A stretch of 53,935 nt of DNA from Chara braunii (Eukaryota > Streptophyta > Charophyceae > Charales > Characeae): the NCBI GenBank assembly GCA_003427395.1, contig BFEA01000028.1:927168-981102 (forward strand), written 5' to 3'. Shown here piece by piece: positions 30,318 through 41,439 of this stretch; the stretch's first letter is position 1; each line of letters opens with the position of its first letter. The translations under genes were made by a program, and so were the position numbers. The notes under the pieces were generated by a model. The model did not search any database. It was not told the DNA's origin and saw nothing but the letters and a program-made list of their open reading frames with translations.

Positions 30318-33300
30318 AAAAAATTGGGGCACTCCTCATGCATATGTGAGTGCGGTGGACTGCTCCCTCAGCTTATGTAGGCTGAAACCGGATTACCGGC
30401 CAACCCATGAGCCTCACCATGTGCCTCCAAGTTAACCGAGGTACCCCCAAGACAAAATTTCACCACTAGGCCTCTCCGGGGGTACCTGGGCCTCATTTTG
30501 GCCAAGTACATGCAGTCTGAGTGGTTCGTACCAACTCGGATTGCCTCTTGGCTTCCTTCAGCCTCCTTTCCTTTTTCAAATGCTGCCCCCTTGAGTCCAA
30601 ATGCTAAAGGGGCAACCTTACTTGGAAGAAAAAAAACTTTTTTGCCTTTTTCTTCCTTTTTGCTGCTCCTACCCCATTTTGGGTAGGCTGAGGTATTTTT
30701 TCAAGTCTCGGATCAATCTCAACCTTGGATCTGGCTGAGATCCTAGGCGAGCATAATTCCGAGCTACCCCCAAGTGATCCTTGCTTCAATTTTGAGCCCA
30801 CATGCTCACTTTTTCAATTTCTGGTGCATCAGGCATACTTTTGGGTCAAATGCACAGTTTCGACCTTTTCCTTCTTTTGTTTCTTTCCATTTTGGGCTGC
30901 TAACTCATTCCGGAGTTGGCCGTATGAGCTGGCAAAAAAAAATGCCCCTATGCTCTCCACCATAAGATCTGATCTCAGGTCCATGACTCACAAAGAAAAC
31001 GGCCAACTCCTTTTTGCATTTTTGCCCATTTTTGCCGTTTTAAATTAAGATATTTATGAGATAATGCCCTATTGCCCTGCAATCCGGATTGCCCTCCACA
31101 AAATTTGGAGGGATGAGGTCACAGTAGGGACCTGCCAGTCCCTACTATGTCAGTCTCAATTGACCGACACATTCTCCTCCACCCTTTTCTCCCCTTTTGT
31201 CTCATCCACCCTTTTTTTTCTCCAATTTTTCTCTCTTTTTTCGTTTATTTCTGTTATGCCAAGTGTCAAACTGTTGTGCACCATTTTTCTAGGCCTTAGG
31301 ACCTTATTAAAAGCTAGACTCATGGCAAGCAGTTGGCCGTTGCAACTCGGATTGCAATAATGGAGCCCCCATGCTCATAGGGGCTACCGTTTGCCTCCGT
31401 TTTCTCAATTTTGAGCCCCATTGTGCTCCGATTTTTCCTTGGCAGCTTATTTTCTGCATAGAGCCTATGGGGGCTCTATTTTCTTGTGCCTTGCTAGTCC
31501 GGGATATCTCGGACTGCTGGGCAGCCCCTCCTTTACTCCTTTTCTCTCACTTTGCCTCCTAGTACGCGCTCATTAGACTCTTTTCAGTTTGCACTCACAG
31601 TGGCTAATATTTTTCACCGTCAAGATCTTTGATCTTGAAGACGCTACTGCTTGCATAATTCTCTTCTTTTGCTAGCCCATGGTTCTCTTGGGACTGCTCA
31701 AGTCCCCGCCATCCTCTCATGCTGGTTCCATTTTCTAGTCCCGGTCGTGGTCCCGCCGGCGCATGTCCCAAATTTTAATTATTTTATTTGGGCTCATTTA
31801 GTCCCCGACATCATTCCCGGTGACGTCCCATTCTTATTTGGGACCTCCTTGTCCCCGGCAGCCCCAATCCCTTCTTCTCATGGGCCTCAAGTACCGCGAA
31901 TATTCTAGGCCATGAGACTCACCATCTCGCGGGCCCCACTTACCGTCTTTATTTGCCCAAACCAAAGACACTCTTTTCTAGTGTCTTGGGTGAGCCAAGG
32001 CCCTTTTCCTTTTGGCCTAGGCCTCCCGATGCAGTCTGTTATTTCTCGGACTGCCATAATGGCCTTTTTCCTAGCCTCATGGACCACAACATGCCTTAAA
32101 CTGAAACAAAAGGAAGCGACCAACTCCCAAGTGCATCCAGACTCCATATTGACTCCGGATGCATCTAAAACATGTGTTTTCTCCTCCCCATGCAATCCAT
32201 TATATATCGGTTGCATGAGGCCTTGATTTTTCTTGATTTTCTCAGCAAAATCAAAGAAGAATCAAGATCCATTGCAATTACCATATCCCATAATGTATAT
32301 GGTCACGGATGTATCTCCCCAAGTGACCGTTTTTTACCGTTAAACCACCACTACCTTTCACAAGCAAACGCGGAGTCCATCTAGTAGCCTATTCCTTAAA
32401 ACACAGGGCTCGAGGCAGGGTTGAAGGCCGACGGAAAAAAAAAAAAAAAAAAAAAAAAAGTTTCAAATCCAGGGACGTCGGGGAAGACCCTCACAAGGGT
32501 GAAAGTTGCAGAGGCCTTTGATGAATGTATCTGGCCACTATGTGGGGAAGGGGCTTGCTTTTTTGTTTTGTTTTGATTTTGTTCCCATATCTTTTTAGTG
32601 CCCTGCCAGGCAGGTAGGGCGTATTTCACAGGTGACACATAACTGTCTCAATGCTGTAGCATCTGTATCTACCCTCAATCGCAGCATAAGGGGGGGGGGG
32701 GTTGTTTTGTTTTATTTTCCTTTGTGTGTCCCCTACACGCCCTCACTGAGGGCACATTCACACGAGCACCTCATAGAATGTATCTGGCCGTTATCGAGGC
32801 GTTCGGGATGTTTGGGTTTTTTCTTTTTCTTCTTTTTTTTTCACCCTTTCTCCTTCTTGGCTGAAACTGCCCCGGCTCGGCAAAGGTAGTGGTGGTTTAA
32901 GGCCTTTTTCTTTTTTCTTTTCTTTTTTCTTTTCTTTTCTTTTTTTTTTTCTCCATTTTTGGAAAGTAGGGACATGTCAGTCCCTACTAACGACCAACTC
33001 ACTCACTCCCTCTCACTCCGTTTGTCTTATCCTCCCACATATTTTTTTTCTTTTTCCTTCTTTTTCTAGCATGCCAAGTGTCAAGTAGCCATTAAGGCCT
33101 TTTTTAGGCCCTCCCCCTTAGTTTTGGCCCTTGCAATACCCAATGTGCAGTCCATTATTTCTCGGACTGCAATTAGGTCTCCCCCATGCCCATGGGAGCT
33201 TCCTTTTGCCTCCCTTTCTCCCAAACTGTGGCCCCCTTTGCTCCGATTTTCTCCCGGGAGCCTATTTTTCACATGGAGCTTCTCTTGGCTCCATTTTCTT

Positions 33301-33957
33301 CAAGGTAGCTAATCCGAGATATTTCGGATTGCTGTCGTGCCTTGTTTTTTTTTTTTTTTTTTTTTTCCCTTTTTGTTTTAGCCGTCCTGTTTGCCTCCAC
33401 TAGTGCTTGTACTAATGGTGCTAATATTCTTGGTCGTACAAATCTTGATCTTGACGGTACTTCTTGCTTTGGGCATCCTTTCCTTATGGCCCTGCATAAC
33501 TTTGTCTTGGGACATCACAAGTCCCCGTCATTTGTCCCGCGCTAGTCCCCGATACTCGTCCTGCCGGTGGTCCCGCCGGCACTTGTCCTGCCGGTGGTCT
33601 CTCCGATACTTGACCCAATATGCCATTATTTTTACTTACTCCCCCATGGTCCTCGACACTTTCCCTTGCGATGTCCCGGTTTCTCTTGGCACTTTCTTCC
33701 CCATGGCCGCCTCATTTCTAGTCTTTTTTCTATGTCCCGCGCGCCCCGGTCTTTCCGGCCACGGCCCTCACTTATTATTTTCTCGACCTCTCGACTCTTT
33801 TCTCCCTGCGATAAGCAGCCCAGGGCTTTCTTCTTCCCGGCGGTCCTTCTCTCTTTGGGAAGAAGGGCCGCTTTTACTATTTTTTAGTGCCCCTTCGCCG
33901 CTTACTATTCTGATAATCTCTTCCTGGTCCAGCGGTTCCGGCGTCCCAGGGTATTCT
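30318..33957. repeat. Pyrimidine-rich block with diverged direct duplication
   Basis: 31110-31900 and 32955-33740 are collinear diverged copies. Both have a CAGTCCCTACTA-like start, ATGCCAAGTGTCAA, GCTCCGATTTT with GAGCCTATTTT or similar, GCTAATATT..T..CGT, GATCTTGA.G..ACT.CTTGC, CTTGGGAC and GTCCCGCCGGC in that order. Neither codes for protein. Poly(T)/poly(A) runs occur at 32439-32459 and 33344-33366. They could be LTR-like or segmental repeats 1.84 kb apart. Confidence 0.65.
31496..33330. repeat. Recurring CTCGGACT-type short palindromes
   Basis: Four hairpins share one design: AGTCCGGGATATCTCGGACT (31496-31515), AGTCTGTTATTTCTCGGACT (32033-32052), CAGTCC...CTCGGACTG (33148-33169) and AATCCGAGATATTTCGGATT (33311-33330). 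Arms are 6-8 bp around an AT-rich loop. Confidence 0.6.
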
Positions 33958-35513
33958 CTATGTCCCTAGGCGGCGACACTTGTGTCTTTGACCTTCCATC
34001 CTTCTTATCTCTCTTACCTCTGGTTTTCTCTGTTGTGCACAGTTCCGCCATATACCATCTCTCAAAGGCCAAGACTTATTTCGGGACCCACAGGTCCTGA
34101 CAACGTCTTTTGCTCTACATTGTTCTCCTTCTCTTTTTCCGATTCCCTCTTTTGCTTGACCACTTCTACCCATTTCATCTCTTCCTTTTCCTGCACCGAC
34201 TGCAAATCCGCGCACAAATCTCTTTCTCAAATCTCTTGCTTCAGGTTTTCCACATTTATTGTTGGATCCTTAGTGAAACACCTGCGGGATTTCCTTTCTA
34301 CCCTCATTGACTGCCATCTGCTGTCATAGGGGGGGTATGTTTCCGTCCTCGGGGTTGGTTCACTATCTAAGATCCATACCCAGTCCGGGACATCCATGTT
34401 ATCGTTGAAAACCCAGCCTGCGTATTGCACACCCGGTGCATACCAAAAACCTTTTTCGTTCGTCACCTCTTGCAAGTTGGCTGTTCTGAGTGGTTTGGGC
34501 TTCAAGTTTTCCTTTGTTTTGGTGCAGTTGGGATCGGTACCCAGATATCCTCTTTGTCTGCACTTAAAACAGAAGGGGTTGGTCTTGCTGGACACCGCAA
34601 TTATTCATCCTGCAGAAAAAAACACTCATCAGGTGTGTGCGGCATCGGGCTTTCCCATATGTCCAGAACCACTGTCATTTGATTATGTTGTGGCGTGAGG
34701 AAGTCCGGTGTTGCTACACTCCAGTGCAGTTCCTTGAAATTCTCATATTCCATCTTTACTCTTTCTTTGACGCAGCCGTGCATTCCTTTCGGCACGTTGT
34801 CGAGTTGAATCCAAAAGTGTTTTTTGATCAAGTCATGTCTGTATTTGAAGGGTGTCTGCTGATAAGCGCGACCCTTTTCCATGGGCGCACTGTGACTACT
34901 GCTGAGTTGCAATTAAAATATTTGTTTGTTAAAAAAACTGTCAGTGCCGCATCCATGCATAACATCATAATGACGTTTCTTGATCTTGGATGGAAGGAGA
35001 CTTGGGATTCATCCCTTGGACTGGTTTCAAGCTTTTCAATTGCTCCCATATCCACTTCACGCCTGTCTGTCCAATTCCTGACTTTTTTTCGTGAAGGTGA
35101 AAAGAACGGCGTGCTTTTTGTGGAGTTCTTCCGACTTGGAGGTTAATTCTTTGGGGTATTTGTAGATCACAATCTCTTCTTTGTTGTTTGCGCCATGGTC
35201 AATGAGTTTGGTGGTTTTGATGAGGGGTGTTCTTGTCTGTTCCACGAGGCTCGAGCCAATTTTGCGTTTTAATTCCCATGCCCTCCATCGTTGTGACTAT
35301 AGTGGTTCGAGCGTCGGTTGCTTGATATTTGTGCTGGTCTTCTAAAAGGGAAAGGTTGATTAAGCGTTCCAACGGGGAGAGCTTAAGCAGTGGAGCGAGT
35401 GAGGGGGTAGGCGCTTGGACGGCCGGTTGCGTGTCAAGAAGGTGATCGTGAAAGTGAATGAGAGGTACACTTAATAGGAGAGAGCTTAAATCGAGGAAAA
35501 AAAAATTGGTCAA
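33958..35513 (-). pseudogene. LINE D: ORF1 (gag-like) fragment
   Basis: Minus-strand pieces in several frames form one LINE ORF1. They include KYPKELTSKSEELHKKHAV, then RNVIMMLCMDAALTVFLTNKYFNC and FKYRHDLIKKHFWIQLDNVP, with ERVKMEYENFKELHWSVATP. Next is a zinc-knuckle-like CFKCRQRGYLGTDPNC (34567 downward) in which the usual histidine is tyrosine and the last spacing is longer. ORF1 proteins of this kind bind element RNA. Several frameshifts break it. No ORF2 follows on the left, so the element is truncated or disrupted near 33960. Confidence 0.7.
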
Positions 35514-35539
35514 GTGGGTGGGGGTGCTAAGGGGGGCAA

Positions 35540-36500
35540 GAGAATGGGTAGGTGGATAGGAGCGGGGAGGGATGATAGGAGCGGGACGAGGTCGGGATGG
35601 GGGCGGGATGGGAGCGAGAAGGAGGCAGGATAGGAGCAGAATGGGAGCGGGATAGGAGCAGGATGGGAGCGAGATAGGAGTGGGATGGGAGTGGGATAGG
35701 AGTGGGATAGGAGCGGGAAAGGAGCCGGATGGGAGCGATATGAGAGCGGGCTGGGAGCTGGACGGGAGCGGAGTGGGATCGGGAAGGAGGCGGGATAAGA
35801 TCGGGATGGGAGCGGGATAGGAGCGAGATAGGAGCGGGAAGGGAGACAGGTGGGAGAGGTATGGGTGCGGGATGAGAGCTGGATGAGAGCGGAGTGGGGT
35901 CGGGAAGGAGGCGAGATAGGATCAGGATGGGAGCGGGATAGGAGCAGAACGGGATCGGTATGGGATCGGGATGTAGGAGGATTGGATAAGGGTGGGATCG
36001 GGATGTGGGAATGGATCAGTGTGGGATCAGGATGTGGGTGGGATAGGCTTGTGATGGGGGCGGGATGGGAGTGGGATTGGATCAGGGTGGGATCGGGATG
36101 GGATCGAAATGGGAACGGGCTGGGATCGGGATGGGAGTGGGATGTGAGATGGGTGGGATCGGGATGGAATCGGGATGGGAGCGGGATGGGAACGAGGTAG
36201 GAACGGGATGGGATCGAGATGGGTGGGATAGGATCGGGGTGGGAACGGGATGGAGGTGGGAGGGGATCGAGATGGGAGTGGTCTGGGAGCTGGATGGTAG
36301 CGGGGTGGGAGCGGGATGGGATCGGGACGGGAGCGGGATGAGAGTGGGGAGGATCAGGATGGGAGGGGGATGGGAACGGGATGGAGCTGGAGTGGGATGG
36401 AATCGGGGAGGGGCAGAGATGGGGACGAGGGCAGGAACGGAATTGGGGTCGGGAGGGGGTATGTTGGGATGGGATCGGTGTGGGAACGGGTTGGGCTTCG
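35540..36500. repeat. G-rich minisatellite, GGGATGGGAGC-type
   Basis: Nearly 1 kb of short degenerate units built from GGGAT(A/C/G)GGA(G/T)CG-like words, with strong purine bias on plus. Glycine/tryptophan-rich open frames (35850-36200, 36065-36559) are artefacts of the repeat. Regularly spaced GGG runs give G-quadruplex potential on the plus strand. Confidence 0.88.
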
Positions 36501-36574
36501 AGATCAGATCTGGGAATGTTTCAGACTTCAGGATCGGGGCTTCAGATTTGAGTGCGTAGTGAGGGAAGGGTGGG

Positions 36575-36720
36575 AGGGGGCGAAACGTAAGGAGAAGAAG
36601 AAGGGGAAGAAGAAGAAGCGGAAGAAAAGAGAAGAAAACGAGAGGAGAACAAACGAAGAAGAAGAGGAAGAAGACAAAGAGAGGAAAAAGAAAGAAGGAG
36701 AAGAACGAGAAGAAAGGTGA
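36575..36720. repeat. Purine-rich (GAA/GGA) tract
   Basis: Continuous purine-rich plus strand with AAGAAGAAG-type words, directly downstream of the G-rich minisatellite. Confidence 0.85.
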
Positions 36721-37649
36721 AGGAAAATTAGTAGGAGAGTTGTCGTCGATTACTTATCTTCGCGAAGATAATACCGACGATGACTATAATGGCGCGACAC
36801 GACTGCAAAGATGACTAGCACAACAATGGTGTCGTGGCCCGACGACGGTAAATGTGCTGATGATAGGGAAGACGTATCCCAATGATGACGATCGCGGTAA
36901 TCACGAAACTGGCGCCGCGCGGCGATGGCGATCTCGATTATGACGTGACTCGACAACGACAATGGCATTGATCATTGTTGTCCCTTTCATATTTCGAGTA
37001 CACCCCCCTTCCTTTGTTTTCCTCACTGCTCCTCTCTTCTGCCCTGTTCCTCCCTCTTCTCTGTGCGTTGTTTCTAGATTATTGCTCACCTTTGGTCGTA
37101 TCCGATATTTCCCTATTGCGACTTTTTCTTCCCCGTATCACTGTTTCTCCGTTTGAATCCTTCCTCCCTGAGAGTTTTCTGTCCCTTGCCCTTCTTATCT
37201 TCTCTTGTCCTTGTTCTCCTTTCCCTTCCTTGTCCCCCTTTTCCACTCTTGTTGCCTGTGTGGAGACTATCCTCTCCCCTATTCTTTTCACCCCTTCGAG
37301 CTCGCCTCCCTTTCTCACGGGCCTGCGCCACACCCTAGGGTGTGGCGTGACGTGGCTTAAGGTCGTTCTTCCTATAGCGTTGGGTTCGAAGTTCGAAAAA
37401 TGGCGGTCACATCCGCCCATGGTGCTTCGTGCCTTGCCATGCGAAGCCGAAGCCGGGTCCCCTGGGCAGCGTTAGCACTCACGCTAACCGGAGCGGTGCA
37501 GTCGCCAACCAAGCTGTATCGTTATAATTTTAACAGATGTCCCGAACAGTTATTTGCTGAAAGAATGGATGATAACCATAACCATATCAGCGTAGGATAC
37601 ATACAGTTATTTTGCCAATTCTTGCCATTCTTGGTGTTTACTTTGAAGT
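36721..37649. other. No gene seen
   Basis: Unassigned sequence with an 18-bp perfect palindrome, CCACACCCTAGGGTGTGG (37329-37346). A 113-residue charged minus frame (37079-37420) is not recognised. Confidence 0.4.
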
Positions 37650-37669
37650 TTTTTTTTTTTTTTTTTTTT

Positions 37670-37850
37670 AATTTAAACAGGTCCTCATGGTCCTGGCTCC
37701 ATATCCATTCTGGGGAGCGTCAGTCCAGTTCCTTTCCACCGACAAGTCGAGAATTGGAATACATGGTGAACACTCTCACGCTTCCTTCCTTTTGGCAGAA
37801 GGAACCCTGACCAGCATTGATTACTCCTGTTTCGGAGGTTGAGAGATTAT
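37670..37850 (-). other. LINE C conserved 3' end
   Basis: On the minus strand: AATCAATGCTGGTCAGGG, GGAAGGAAGCGTGAG, GGAACTGGACTGACGCTCCC, GGAGCCAGGACCAT and a TGTTTAAATTA junction with the A-tail. LINE E shows the same blocks in the same order at 52390-52542. In several LINE families the 3' end is recognised by the element's own RT. Confidence 0.8.
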
Positions 37851-38944
37851 CCAAGGTTTGGCTTTTGGGACCCTCACTTTCCCCAATCGGAAGGAGTCTA
37901 GCATCTCACACTGGGGTTCTTTATTCATAATTTCCCACTCTTTGTAGGTTGTGCTTGGTGATCGGGTAGGAGAAGAACTTGGAGAGGTAGCTGGATGCAT
38001 TGGTTCGAGAAACGGATCGGTATGCTATGAGAGGCTGGGTAACCATTGTCTTCGATGTTCTGCCCAAATGTGTTTCACCTGCCAAACTCCTTTTTCCACC
38101 CAGGATAGACATCTCCTGTCTTTTGTGCGTAGTGTCCGGGGTGAGCCACTCGGATCAACTATCCAAGTATTGCAGAAAAGAGGTTGTCTCAAGACCTCTT
38201 CTCTGTTTCCTAGTGCACCGTGTTTGCTCGGCATCATTCTTCGCCAAGCTTTGAGGGTAGGCTTCCAGTATGGATTTGCTGTTGGGGTGGGGATTGTAGC
38301 AGGATCTGCTGGGTTTCATCTGCGCGGTCTGCCTGATTTGATTGTCCAGTCTTTCGCCATTATCCAGAAAAGGCCTCTCATGTTCGGAGGGGAGTTGATG
38401 GGTGTTAGATTTCTGATACTATCTAGAGCCATTTGGGTCCATGGAATGAATTGTCTTATCAGGATCTTGATAACCCATTTCATCTCCAGTGCTAGGGATT
38501 CTTGTTTGGGATCAATTAGCCCTAGACCTCCCTCCTGTGGTTTCCTGATGATGTGGGGCTACCCCGTTGATACACATGGTCCTGTTGGGGTCTCCGGTCC
38601 ATAGATAACATCTAACCCTGTTCTTTAAAGTTTTGAGGTCGTCGTCAGGACCAGATGGATGCCATGTACCACAATGTGGACAATATTGTTGTGTTGATCA
38701 GTAATGCTCTTCCAATTAGCGAGGCCTAATCGTTTTTGCATGGGGCCATGCAAGTTATTGCCATGGCAACTAGGTTTTGGCCCATGTCTGGCCACCCCCC
38801 CTACTTGTTTACCATGATACCGAGGAATCTTAGTGCCAGATCTCTTGTAGACCATGACATGGGTGTGGTTGTATCCGTCGGTTGTGGTGGGGTCTCGTCT
38901 GCTAGCCACCATCCTTCGGTTTTAGCTCAATTGACCTTCATTTT
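37851..38944 (-). pseudogene. LINE C RT thumb/connection, broken
   Basis: Frame fragments include GWWLASRRDPTTTDG-like, HGPKPSCHGNNLHGPMQKRLGL and, at the end, EMLDSFRLGKVRVPKAKPW, which aligns with ILKQGLQKVRVIEMDEF of LINE E and SKILQGSKGPFECRN of LINE A. Multiple frame changes. A long plus-strand frame over 37951-38604 is a shadow. Confidence 0.65.
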
Positions 38945-39567
38945 TTATGCCAGTCTGAAGGCTTCCATTGCTCTTACGAGGGCTTGGAATGAGCAGTTGT
39001 TGGCGTGAATAAAGACAGTGAGGTCGTCGACGAACATTAGTGCCGTAGGTAGGGCAAAGTCGTGTAATGGGTTGAAGTCGTGTTCAGTAAGGTGGCCGAT
39101 GGATGGGTCCTTCCGGAGGAAGGAGGCTATGGCTTCCGTAATGAAGAGGAAGATTGGAGGAGCCAATGGGTCGCCTTGTCTAACAGATCTTGAGATCGGG
39201 TAGGTCTCTGAAAAAATCCTATTGACCTGAACTCTACCTGTTGCGTTTGAGTAGAGGACTCTAACCCATTTTCTGAACATGGGTCTTACCCCCATTCTCT
39301 CCGTGCAGGCATGCAGGAAGTCCCAATTGACTTGATCATAGGCCTTTTCGAAGTCAAAGAACAAGATTGCTGCCTTCATTCGGTTTTCCATGATTTTCTT
39401 CGATGCCTCATTCAATGTCAACACATTGTCTGGTATGTACCGGTCAGGGATAAAGCCTGCTTGGTCAATATGGAAGCATCTGTTTGTTAGCTTTGTTATT
39501 CTATTTGCAAGAGCCTTAGCGAGGATTTTGTAGGGAGTGGTGGGTAGTGATATGGGTCTATAGTTCT
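38945..39567 (-). pseudogene. LINE C reverse transcriptase
   Basis: From about 39490: CFHIDQAGFIPDRYIPDNVL (in frame but without a methionine), then AAILFFDFEKAYDQVNWDFL (first catalytic Asp), VRVLYSNATGRVQVN, SRSVRQGDPLAPPIFLF and LMFVDDLTVFIHAN. The catalytic pair is present as FVDD where FADD is usual. The stretch ends with AFRLA and a stop at 38945. The upstream finger region is joined through a frameshift near 39568. Confidence 0.88.
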
Positions 39568-40340
39568 TCAGGTCTTTTTGTCTCCCTTCTTGTGCAACAG
39601 AGATACCACGTTGGTGCTTAGTTTATTGCCTAGGCCTCCCTTCAGCCTGCTGTCGTTGAAGAAATCAAGCAGATCCTCTCCTAGAGTCGGCCAAAATTGA
39701 CTCCACACTTCTTTCGAGAGGTCGTCGACGCCCGGAGCTTTGTCGTTTCCCATTTGGGTCAGGGCTACGTGTAGCTCAGCTAGGGTTAGGGGGTTGTCCA
39801 GGTTTTCCGCTTGAGATGCTGAGATCGTTTTGTCTAGGTACGACAACATGTGTTGGCGGGCTGTTATGCTCGTTGTGGTCGGAGGTGAAGGCGTTTTCGA
39901 CTTGTATAAGCCTGCGTAGAATACCTTGGCTATCCTGACCATCTTTGTCCTTGCTGTTTTGATATTCTCTTGATCTGTTGGGTCTTTGAGGCCCTCTATC
40001 ATGTTGTTCATGACATTCGCTTTGATTCTGGAGAAGAAGAATTCAGTCATGGATTCATTGAGTGTGTAGTCCGTCATCCTGGCGCGTAGTTGTAGTCCTC
40101 TCAAGTCACATCTCCTCCATTCGTTTAGTTCCTCTTTAGTCTCAGCAAGTAGGTCCTTGTAGAACTGGCTAGAGGGGTCCTCCGCTAGGTTAGCTTCTGC
40201 GACTGGGATGGCGAATTGGAGTTCCTCCCTTCTCCTTTTGCGATCCCTCGCTATGCCCCGCGATTCTGCTGATACTTTTCGGGTTAGGTCTGTGTAACTG
40301 TCGATGAACCATTGGCGCCTGTTTGTCTGCCTGAACTCTT
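39568..40340 (-). pseudogene. LINE C linker and RT start
   Basis: 39568-40104 reads RGLQLRARMTDYTLNESMTE, FFFSRIKANVMNNMIEGLKD, YAGLYKSK and the RT fingers NDKAPGVDDLSKEVWSQFWPTLG with VVSLLHKKGDKK. Upstream (40105-40340) is a basic, helix-rich linker in broken frames. These correspond to 48805-49480 of LINE E. Confidence 0.8.
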
Positions 40341-40454
40341 ACTGTTTTTTTATGGACCAGTTTTTTTTTACAACTGCAGACATCCTCTCATTCGCTAGGA
40401 GGGAGGTGTTCAGCCTGAAAAATCCATGTCCTATTTCGACTGGTGAGTTAAAAT

Positions 40455-41235
40455 TCAGCAGCCGTTAAATGGGCTTGTGGTCCAGTCATATGAAGGGCCG
40501 TTCAGGGCGGCCGAAGGACGGATTTCAGCTTCTTTGATTGCCCCTTGTAGGCTCTCGGAGATCAGGAAGTAGTCAATCCTGGACAGTGAGGTCCGATTGA
40601 CTTGTTTTTTGTAATCCGGGAGAATTTTTTTTGTCCGGGTGTAGCAGCCTGAACGGATCGATGAGTTCAAATTCTTTCATCATATTATGTATCTGGGTTC
40701 CGCTCTTGTGGGATCCATTAATATTATCCTTGAAATCCGGTCCAAGTTGAGGTCCAAAGTCGTGTTCCAATCTCCTATGATGACCACCGGTTGCGGGTTG
40801 GGGATAAGAGGTCTGATGTTCTAAATGAAAATCATTCGTTCGGGTTCTGCGTTGGGTGCGTATAGGTTGAGGATTCTCAGCTCTTTGTCTTGCCATCTTA
40901 TATCTACCCATGACCATCTTCGCTCCTCACTGTCTCCTTCGCTGTTCAGGATCTGACTTTGGACATAATCTTGGACGTCCAGAAGGCACATCCCCCTGCT
41001 GTTTTCTCCACTCTAGGTTCAGGTTGGACAGATGGGTTTCTTGGAGTCGTATCATATCAGGTCTAGGATGATCTTTACCTATGAGACTGAGCCGGATATC
41101 TCTGATTTTGTCTTCCTCGGCTAAGATGTTCCCTAGCCCGTTGACATTCCAGCTGAGTATTTCGAGACCCTTGGCATGCCAGTTAGTCTTTGGTGGGCTT
41201 CCTTGCCCCTTTCTGGTCCCTGTGAGGCCAGACAT
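40455..41235 (-). pseudogene. LINE C AP-like endonuclease
   Basis: 40927-41235 starts LEILSWNVNGLGNIL (catalytic Asn) and includes PDMIRLQETHLSNLNLEW (catalytic Glu intact). The middle portion is frameshifted over 40573-40917. The end reads LSRIDYFLISESLQGAIKEAE. The methionine at 41235 (MSGLTGTRKGQG) may be the true ORF2 start, as the conserved domain begins about 25 residues later. Confidence 0.85.
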
Positions 41236-41267
41236 TAATTGATAACTCGTTTTCCTCTTTGCTCCCC

Positions 41268-41269
<2 letters not shown>

Positions 41270-41361
<92 letters not shown>
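41270..41361. repeat. Homopolymer junction C47 then T45
   Basis: 47 consecutive C at 41270-41316 followed at once by 45 T at 41317-41361. On the element strand this is A45 G47, 35 bp upstream of the LINE C ORF2 start. Such a long poly(C) is exceptional and could be partly a sequencing artefact. Confidence 0.9.
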
Positions 41362-41362
<1 letters not shown>

Positions 41363-41439
41363 AATTCCCCCCCTCTACTGTTTGGTTACTTACTGACTTG
41401 TTTTTTGCAGTTCTTGTTTCTGCGTGTGTGAACCGGGTT

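Larger units (their letters stand above)
37650..41235 (-). mobile_element. LINE C, ORF2-bearing copy with poly(A) tail
   Basis: Minus-strand LINE with endonuclease (40455-41235), linker (39568-40340), RT (38945-39567), thumb/connection (37850-38944), short 3' UTR and an A20 tail (T-run 37650-37669). The C-terminal zinc domain is missing: coding homology stops soon after the KVRV block near 37880, and the conserved end of the 3' UTR follows. Frameshifts and stops are frequent. The last 150 bp match the 3' end of LINE E, so C and E belong to one family. Confidence 0.9.

Noticed and set aside
35850-36559. Gly/Trp-rich plus frames (116 and 164 residues)
   Set aside because: Produced by the GGGATGGGAGC minisatellite; composition follows the repeat and there is no domain.
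37951-38604. 217-residue plus-strand frame
   Set aside because: Shadow of the LINE C thumb/connection coding on the minus strand.
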